Shown: one piece after another, positions 13,936 through 18,155 of the stretch | How the letters are laid out: every line of letters starts with the position of its first letter | Numbering within the stretch: the stretch's first letter is position 1 | Assembly (NCBI GenBank): GCA_934675735.1 | Contig: CAKURR010000030.1 | Span: forward strand, 1 to 18,155 | Reading direction: 5' to 3' | Length of the DNA: 18,155 bases | Origin: an uncultured Clostridia bacterium | Lineage (GTDB): Bacteria; Bacillota; Clostridia; Christensenellales; Aristaeellaceae | The notes under the pieces: model-generated | The model's input: only the letters and a program-made list of their open reading frames with translations | The model's database searches: none | Told to the model about the DNA's origin: nothing | Position numbers and translations under genes: made by a program

Positions 13936-14011
13936 AAAGGCGAAGTTTGGCCGCGTGCGGCAGACTTTGTGTTCAAACAGGCTTACGGCGGAGGTGAAAG
14001 AGGCCTCCCTC

Positions 14012-14884
14012 TTACCACGAGATGACTTCGTGGCCCGTTTCCGTCACCAGCACCTGAATTTCCCACTGGGCGGAGGGCATGCCGTCCTCCGTGTAAATCG
14101 TCCAGTCGTTATCCGCATCGACATAGATGTCGTCCGTGCCCATATTAATCATCGGCTCGATGGTAAACATCATGCCCGGGGCCATCACCATTTCCTGCCC
14201 GCGCTTGGTCACATAGCTGACCCACGGCTCTTCATGGAACTGAATGCCCACGCCGTGACCGCCGACGTCGCGCACGACGCTGTAACCGTTCTTCTTCGCC
14301 AAATCGTGTACGGCCTGACCCATGTCGCCCAGAAAGCCCCACGGCTTGACCTGCTCCAGACCCGCCATCACGCATTCGCGCGTGACCTCCACGAGTTTCT
14401 TCTTCTCCGGCGTGGTTTCGCCGATGATGAACATGCGGGAGGAATCGGAATAATAGCCCTTGTAAATCGTCGAGCAGTCCACATTGATGATATCGCCGTC
14501 GCAGAGAATGTCGTCCTCGGACGGGATGCCGTGGCAGACCTGGTCGTCAATCGACGTGCAGACGCTCTTGGGGAAGCCCTCGTAATTCAGCGGCGCGGGA
14601 ATGCCGCCCATCGCCGTCGTCTGCTCGTAGACCCAGCGGTCGATTTCCGCCGTGGAAATGCCCGCACGAATGTGCGCGGCGACGTAATCGAGCACCGCGA
14701 CGTTGATTTTCGCGCTCTCGCGAATGCCCGCAATCTGCGCCTCGTTTTTAATCATGTCGTGGGTCGGGATGATTGCGCCGCGGCGGTGCATGTCATCGAG
14801 CTTTTCGTCGAAATCATAGTGGCAATGCTTGTATTTTTTGCCGCTGCCGCACCAGCAGGGCATGTTGCGATCCAGCTTATGCAT
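14012..14884 (-). CDS. map: Methionine aminopeptidase type I with N-terminal SEC-C motif
   Basis: This 290-residue enzyme removes N-terminal methionine from new proteins. Metal and catalytic residues match the type I enzyme: H118 (DQVCHGIPS), D136 (NVDCST), D147 (YYSDSS), H210 (VGGHGVG), E243 (FTIEPM) and E275 (SAQWE). Residues 8-22 (MPCWCGSGKKYKHCH) form a SEC-C zinc motif, an extension known in some bacterial MAPs and thought to help ribosome or protein contact. ATG 14884 follows AGGGGGAT by about nine bases. The gene stands alone, not in the usual secY-adk-map-infA order, and is flanked by two direct copies of repeat B. Confidence 0.95.
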   Translation of the reverse strand: MHKLDRNMPCWCGSGKKYKHCHYDFDEKLDDMHRRGAIIPTHDMIKNEAQIAGIRESAKINVAVLDYVAAHIRAGISTAEIDRWVYEQTTAMGGIPAPLNYEGFPKSVCTSIDDQVCHGIPSEDDILCDGDIINVDCSTIYKGYYSDSSRMFIIGETTPEKKKLVEVTRECVMAGLEQVKPWGFLGDMGQAVHDLAKKNGYSVVRDVGGHGVGIQFHEEPWVSYVTKRGQEMVMAPGMMFTIEPMINMGTDDIYVDADNDWTIYTEDGMPSAQWEIQVLVTETGHEVISW

Positions 14885-14924
14885 GGGTAAATCCCCCTTT
14901 TGATTGAGTTGCTTTTCGCTGTCT

Positions 14925-14953
14925 ATTGTACCACGCTTTTGGAGCGATGGAAA
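14925..14953 (-). promoter_or_regulatory. Promoter of map
   Basis: On the minus strand TACAAT (14930-14925) with an extended TG motif just upstream and a weak TTTCCA (14953-14948) at 17-base spacing, about 40 bases before the map start. Confidence 0.5.
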
Positions 14954-15080
14954 GAGCGGAATCGATGCGTTTTAGAAAACTAACAAGAAAACCCCGCAAC
15001 TGCCGCCGAATACTGGTCAAAAACGGCGGAGTATGGTATACTAACCTTGCTTTGAGAAAAAAGCGACGAAAGCGGCTCGA

Positions 15081-15247
15081 TGACGTTTCAATCGTAGGAT
15101 ACTTTGTATCCTGCTCTGAAACTTTGTTTTTGTAGGGGGCTGTCGGGCTACCGCCCGAACCTGTTTGGGGACGATTGATATCCCGCTGAATCCCGCACAG
15201 CGGGCGCGGAATATCAATCCCCACAAACCCCTGCTTCGCTTCGCGGC
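15081..15247 (+). repeat. Intergenic hairpin repeat, family B copy 2 with inserted hairpin
   Basis: It has the same layout as 13811-13935. Stem 1 is GGATAC-ttt-GTATCC, where copy 1 has GGCTGC/GCAGCC; stem 2 is TCGGGC/GCCCGA where copy 1 has CCGGGC/GCCCGG. The third hairpin (TTTGGGG 15164-15170 with CCCC at 15219-15222) carries an inserted nested hairpin: GATTGATAT/ATATCAATC (15173-15219) around CCCGCTG/CAGCGGG. This fills much of the 14885-15372 gap between map and the SH3 gene. Confidence 0.75.
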
Positions 15248-15278
15248 TGGAAAACATGGCTTGCGTATAAATTCATTT

Positions 15279-15307
15279 TTGACAAAATTCAAAAATACAG
15301 GAAGAAT
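15279..15307 (+). promoter_or_regulatory. Possible promoter of the SH3-domain gene
   Basis: Perfect TTGACA (15279-15284), 17 bases, then AAGAAT (15302-15307), a weak -10. It is the best candidate in the 125 bases upstream of the start. Confidence 0.4.
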
Positions 15308-15372
15308 CCGGCAGGCTTATTCGTCTTGTATGCACAGGATAAAAGGGTTGGTGAAATCAAGTGAGGAAAACA

Positions 15373-16614
15373 ATGAAACTGATTGCGGCGCTGCTGCTTC
15401 TGGTCATGCTGCCGGCGATGGCGCTGGCCGCGGATTTCGCGGTGGTGCGCGGCGGCAGGCTGAATCTGCGTCAATATGCGAGCAGCACGAGCCGCAGTCT
15501 GGGCAAATACGACAGCGGTTCGTGGGTGCTGGTCGAGGGGCAGAGCACGTCGGGCTGGTATCCCGTGCGCACGATGGACGGCAAAAGCGGCTACATGGCG
15601 GGCAATTATCTCACCTTTGCGCAGAGCGGAAGCACGGGCACGGTGGCCTATGCCAACGGCGGCTATGTCAATCTGCGCCGCGGCCCGTCGCTGGATTATG
15701 CGGTGGTCACGCGCGTGACGAGCGGCACGACCGTCAGCATTTTGGATGCGTCCTATGAGTGGAACCATGTCAGCGTAAACGTGGGCGGCGCGACCTACAT
15801 GGGCTACATGCACGACTCGCTGATTAACAAGAGCACCACGACCGCGACGGTTTCCACGCGCAACGGCGGCAAGGTGAACGTGCGCCGCGGCCCGTCGTCG
15901 TCTTACGGAAGCATGGGTTCGCTCAAATCCGGCACGCGTGTGACCGTGTTGCTCAAGGGCAGGGGCTGGTGCCAGATTACGGGCGGCGGCCTGACGGGCT
16001 TCATGGCGACGAGCTACCTGAGCAACATGGGCACGATCGGCAGCGGCTCGAACAGCGGTTCGGGCACGGTGACCACACGCACCGCCTATGTCAACAACCC
16101 CAAGAGCACACAGGTGCTGTATCTGCGCGAATCGCCGTCGCAGAGCGCGCGTTCGCTGGGTCAATACGCCAACGGCACCCAAGTGAAGGTTGTCTCCTAC
16201 GGCGCGACGTGGTGCGAGGTCTATGTCGGCACGCGTCACGGCTACATGATGACGCGCTACCTGAGCTTTGACGGCACGTATGTCACGCCCACGCCGAATT
16301 ACGTCTATGTGACGCCTAAGCCGACCCCGCAGGTCATCTACATTACGCCGACGCCTACGCCGCTGGTGGAATACATCACGCCGAAGCCGGCCGAGCCTGC
16401 CGCGCCCACGTCCGGTTCGGCCATCACGCTGGCGGTGGCCTACGGCAGTTCGAGCAACATGATTAACGTCTATTACGATCAGGCGCTGACCTCGCTGAAG
16501 GCGACGTACACCGGCGGCAAGCAGGCGACGATGCTCAGCTACGGCGAAAACGTCTGCATGATTCTGGTGGACGGCGGCGTGGCCTACGTCTCGACGTGGA
16601 ACGTGAACTACTGA
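15373..16614 (+). CDS. Secreted multi-SH3b-domain wall-binding protein
   Basis: This 413-residue exported protein has signal MKLIAALLLLVMLPAMALAA. Four bacterial SH3 repeats follow at about 22-82, 90-150, 158-216 and 236-298, each with the (V/L)N(L/V)RxxPS-type core (GGYVNLRRGPS, GGKVNVRRGPS, VLYLRESPS). A Pro/Thr linker with three (V/I)Y(V/I)TPxP units (312-339) leads to a C-terminal beta-rich domain (350-413). SH3b domains usually bind peptidoglycan; no catalytic domain is present, so it is probably a scaffold or sensor at the wall. ATG 15373 is preferred because AGGA lies six bases upstream; GTG 15361 is in frame too. The next plus-strand gene is also an envelope protein. Confidence 0.85.
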   Translation: MKLIAALLLLVMLPAMALAADFAVVRGGRLNLRQYASSTSRSLGKYDSGSWVLVEGQSTSGWYPVRTMDGKSGYMAGNYLTFAQSGSTGTVAYANGGYVNLRRGPSLDYAVVTRVTSGTTVSILDASYEWNHVSVNVGGATYMGYMHDSLINKSTTTATVSTRNGGKVNVRRGPSSSYGSMGSLKSGTRVTVLLKGRGWCQITGGGLTGFMATSYLSNMGTIGSGSNSGSGTVTTRTAYVNNPKSTQVLYLRESPSQSARSLGQYANGTQVKVVSYGATWCEVYVGTRHGYMMTRYLSFDGTYVTPTPNYVYVTPKPTPQVIYITPTPTPLVEYITPKPAEPAAPTSGSAITLAVAYGSSSNMINVYYDQALTSLKATYTGGKQATMLSYGENVCMILVDGGVAYVSTWNVNY

Positions 16615-16633
16615 GAGGAAGCGAGGGGGACGG

Positions 16634-16711
16634 TCGGGACGCTGTCCCGAACCCTGCCAAGAACCTGAGGTTCTTGGATTTCCCATAACATTTATCGCGA
16701 TGCGATAAATG
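16634..16711 (-). repeat. Family A repeat copy 4 (inverted, complete)
   Basis: Read on the minus strand: hairpin CATTTATCGC/GCGATAAATG (16711-16689), palindrome arms CCAAGAACCT/AGGTTCTTGG (16677-16657), hairpin TCGGGAC/GTCCCGA (16650-16634). It begins 20 bases after the SH3 gene stop and is back to back with copy 5. Confidence 0.8.
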
Positions 16712-16739
16712 TGGAATTTAACACAGAACGTTATTTTTC

Positions 16740-16817
16740 GATTTATCGCGCAGCGATAAATCAAGTGGGAGGTGCAGGAACCTTAGGTTCCTGCCGGGGA
16801 GTGGGGCAGCGCCCCAC
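16740..16817 (+). repeat. Family A repeat copy 5 (complete)
   Basis: Hairpins GATTTATCGC/GCGATAAATC (16740-16762), palindrome arms GCAGGAACCT/AGGTTCCTGC (16774-16794) and GTGGGGC-agc-GCCCCAC (16801-16817). It diverges from copy 4 across a 28-base spacer. The palindrome arms differ from copies 1-4 yet pair perfectly. Confidence 0.8.
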
Positions 16818-16849
16818 CGTTCCCTCTACCGTTCCCCCAAAAAACGCAT

Positions 16850-16917
16850 AAAAAAGCCATTCTCGCGCATAGTATCCTCCGGAGGGATTGTATGAAGCGA
16901 GGATGGCTTGTTTTTTT
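16850..16917 (+). promoter_or_regulatory. Terminator-like leader hairpin enclosing the SpoIID-type gene start
   Basis: AAGCCATTCTCGC (16854-16866) pairs with GCGAGGATGGCTT (16897-16909), 13 pairs including one T-G. G16910 and seven T bases (16911-16917) follow. The 30-base loop contains the ribosome binding site GGAGGG and the ATG at 16892. CCTCC directly before the binding site could also mask it. The descending arm and T-run encode residues 3-9 of the signal peptide. Confidence 0.6.
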
Positions 16918-17896
16918 GTGCGCGGCCTGCCTGTGCGTCGGCGGGTGCGCGGCAGGCAGCGGCGGCGGGGATAAGCCCGCCCTGCCGCAGCCGGAACAGA
17001 CGGCGGGGCCGACAGGGGGCAGGAACGCGGCGCAGCTCGTGCCGGACAGGCTGGCTAAAAACGAATCCGGCGTGCCGATGCTCAAGGTCTATGACGTGAA
17101 AAACGAGAAGCTGGAAACCCTGTCCGTCGAGGATTACCTGCCCGCCGTGCTCGCCGGAGAAATGGCGGGCGACTGGCCGCTGGAGGCGCTCAAGGCGCAG
17201 GCGATTCTGGCGCGCACGTTCGTGCTGCAATTCGTCGCTCAAAAGGAATCCATGTACGACGGCGCGGATATTTCAACCGATATCAAGGAGGCTCAGGCGT
17301 ATGACGCGGCGGGCGTGAACGCGCGCATCCGCGAAGCCGTGAAGGAGACGCGCGGCGAGGTGCTCAACGCGGGCGGCGAACTGCCGTATGCGTGGTTCCA
17401 CGCGCATTCGGGCGGGCTGACGGCGCGCGCCAAAGAAGGACTGGATTATGAAAAAGCCGAGCCGAGCTACACGCAATGCGTCAAGGGCATGGAAAACGAC
17501 GAAGCCCCCGCGGAAGCCGCCAACTGGCAGGCCGTGTTCACCGTGGATGAGGTCATCGCCGCGGCGAAAGCTTCCGGCGCGAGCGTGGACAAGGTGGAGA
17601 GCATCGCCATCGGCGAGCGCGGCGAATCCGGCCGCGCGGAAACGCTGCTGATTTCGGGACAAGCCGTCTCCGCGCCCGCCTTCCGAATCGCCGTCGGCTC
17701 GACGAAGATGCGCTCGTGCCTCATCGAAAGCCTGCGCGTCGAGGACGGGCAGGTCAAAATGAGCGGCAAGGGCTATGGGCACGGCGTGGGCATGAGCCAG
17801 TGGGGCGCGTATGCGATGGCGAAGGAGGGCAAAACCGCCGAGGAGATTGTGACGCATTATTTTAACGGCGTGAGCATCGATCGGGCGTGGGAGTGA
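16892..17896 (+). CDS. SpoIID/LytB-domain lipoprotein (putative lytic transglycosylase)
   Basis: This 334-residue protein has a lipoprotein signal (MKRGWLVFLCAACLCVGGC, lipid cysteine C19) followed by a Gly/Pro linker. The SpoIID domain spans ~65-330: LSVEDYLPAVLAGEM (77-91, with E90 in the place of the catalytic glutamate), EALKAQAILARTF, FHAHSGG (169-175) and the C-terminal GKGYGHGVGMSQWGAYAMA (292-310). SpoIID cleaves denuded glycan strands during engulfment; lone copies like this one may instead act as amidase enhancers or in general wall turnover. GGAGGG lies six bases upstream. No spore gene is adjacent. An unusual leader hairpin overlaps its start. Confidence 0.9.
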   Translation: MKRGWLVFLCAACLCVGGCAAGSGGGDKPALPQPEQTAGPTGGRNAAQLVPDRLAKNESGVPMLKVYDVKNEKLETLSVEDYLPAVLAGEMAGDWPLEALKAQAILARTFVLQFVAQKESMYDGADISTDIKEAQAYDAAGVNARIREAVKETRGEVLNAGGELPYAWFHAHSGGLTARAKEGLDYEKAEPSYTQCVKGMENDEAPAEAANWQAVFTVDEVIAAAKASGASVDKVESIAIGERGESGRAETLLISGQAVSAPAFRIAVGSTKMRSCLIESLRVEDGQVKMSGKGYGHGVGMSQWGAYAMAKEGKTAEEIVTHYFNGVSIDRAWE

Positions 17897-17966
17897 AGTA
17901 CACAATAAAAAGACTGCCAAGCTTAAACGAGATATTTCAAGAAGTAGTAAACTAAGCATTCAGGAT

Positions 17967-18057
17967 ATGGGGCTTTGCCCCATCGCCCCACCAAAGGGCT
18001 TTCCGTTTTCTATCGTTTGTTTCCGTCACAGACGGCAACGACCGAAAACCTCTTTGG
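17967..18057. repeat. Intergenic nested-hairpin repeat, family C copy 2
   Basis: Hairpin ATGGGGC-ttt-GCCCCAT (17967-17983), then nested stems CCAAAG/CTTTGG, GTTTTC/GAAAAC and CCGTC/GACGG (17991-18057), matching 3837-3903. The stretch 17897-17966 holds nothing recognised; there is no obvious terminator after the SpoIID-type gene other than these hairpins. Confidence 0.7.
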
Positions 18058-18081
18058 AAACCTTCGGGCATAAATACTTAG

Positions 18082-18155
18082 GGAACCTCTGATTTAATCG
18101 AAACCATGAACGAAACAATAAAATATGATATAATAAAGCCAACAAATAAGGGTGG
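18082..18155 (+). mobile_element. End of an insertion sequence (IS5-like), right contig edge
   Basis: The first 72 bases are the inverted copy of 1-72. The inferred terminus GGAACCTCTG follows TTAG (18078-18081), which fits a YTAR target duplication. Inside are a TATAAT (18129-18134) without a clear -35 and a possible ribosome binding site AAGGGTGG (18148-18155) at the very edge, consistent with a transposase gene starting just outside the window. Confidence 0.55.

Noticed and set aside
13815..15122. GTTTCAATCGTAGG blocks resembling a CRISPR repeat start
   Set aside because: Only two copies exist, about 1.27 kb apart, each within a longer hairpin repeat; there is no spacer array or cas gene.
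15289..16764. A 491-residue minus-strand open frame
   Set aside because: It is antisense to the SH3 gene and Arg/His-rich. The plus-strand product has a signal peptide and repeat domains, so it is the real one.
1..18155. Terminal repeats as a sign of a circular plasmid or phage
   Set aside because: The ends are inverted, not direct, copies, so they do not join into a circle. An IS copy at each end explains them better.

Overview
The window looks like a contig from a moderately GC-rich, probably gut-associated, anaerobic Clostridia-type Firmicute. The signs are a group B [FeFe] hydrogenase, a ferredoxin-type aldo/keto reductase, an FMN riboswitch with a RibU transporter, a SpoIID/LytB protein, a DUF1540 protein, a SEC-C-tagged methionine aminopeptidase and strong AGGAGG-type ribosome binding sites. 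The taxonomic placement is inference from gene content. No rRNA or tRNA gene was recognised.

Region 1 (1-~2700) is the right end of a Tn916-like integrative conjugative element (ICE): a sigma-70 region 4-like gene fragment, two tandem diverged copies of what looks like a structured non-coding RNA, an excisionase (xis), a tyrosine integrase (int), and an attachment-site junction directly upstream of chromosomal ychF. This part is visibly less GC-rich than the rest. The first 72 bases recur as a perfect inverted copy at 18082-18153. Both junctions fit the YTAR target rule of IS5-group insertion sequences, so both contig ends probably stop inside copies of one multicopy IS. The left copy interrupts the sigma-like gene.

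Region 2 (2713-~12000) is chromosomal. It holds ychF; a convergent DUF1540 gene; a secreted FMN-binding-type lipoprotein; a TetR regulator divergent from an aldo/keto reductase with a ferredoxin tail; a monomeric group B [FeFe] hydrogenase; a DUF6056-like membrane protein; and a GNAT acetyltransferase followed closely by a secreted PIG-L deacetylase. Region 3 (12243-14884, all minus strand) holds an FMN-riboswitch-controlled ribU, a pyridoxamine-5'-phosphate-oxidase-like flavoprotein and map. Region 4 (15373-17896) holds two envelope proteins: a secreted multi-SH3 protein and a SpoIID/LytB lipoprotein. Flavin is a recurring theme (extracytoplasmic FMN-binding protein, RibU with riboswitch, PNPOx-like protein), as is ferredoxin/hydrogen redox chemistry.

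Most of the larger chromosomal intergenic gaps carry modular palindromic repeats (families A, B, C and a single large hairpin D). Copies differ in sequence but keep pairing through compensatory changes. These repeats, the tandem ICE RNAs, and a terminator-like hairpin that encloses the start codon of the SpoIID-type gene are the most unusual features of the window.
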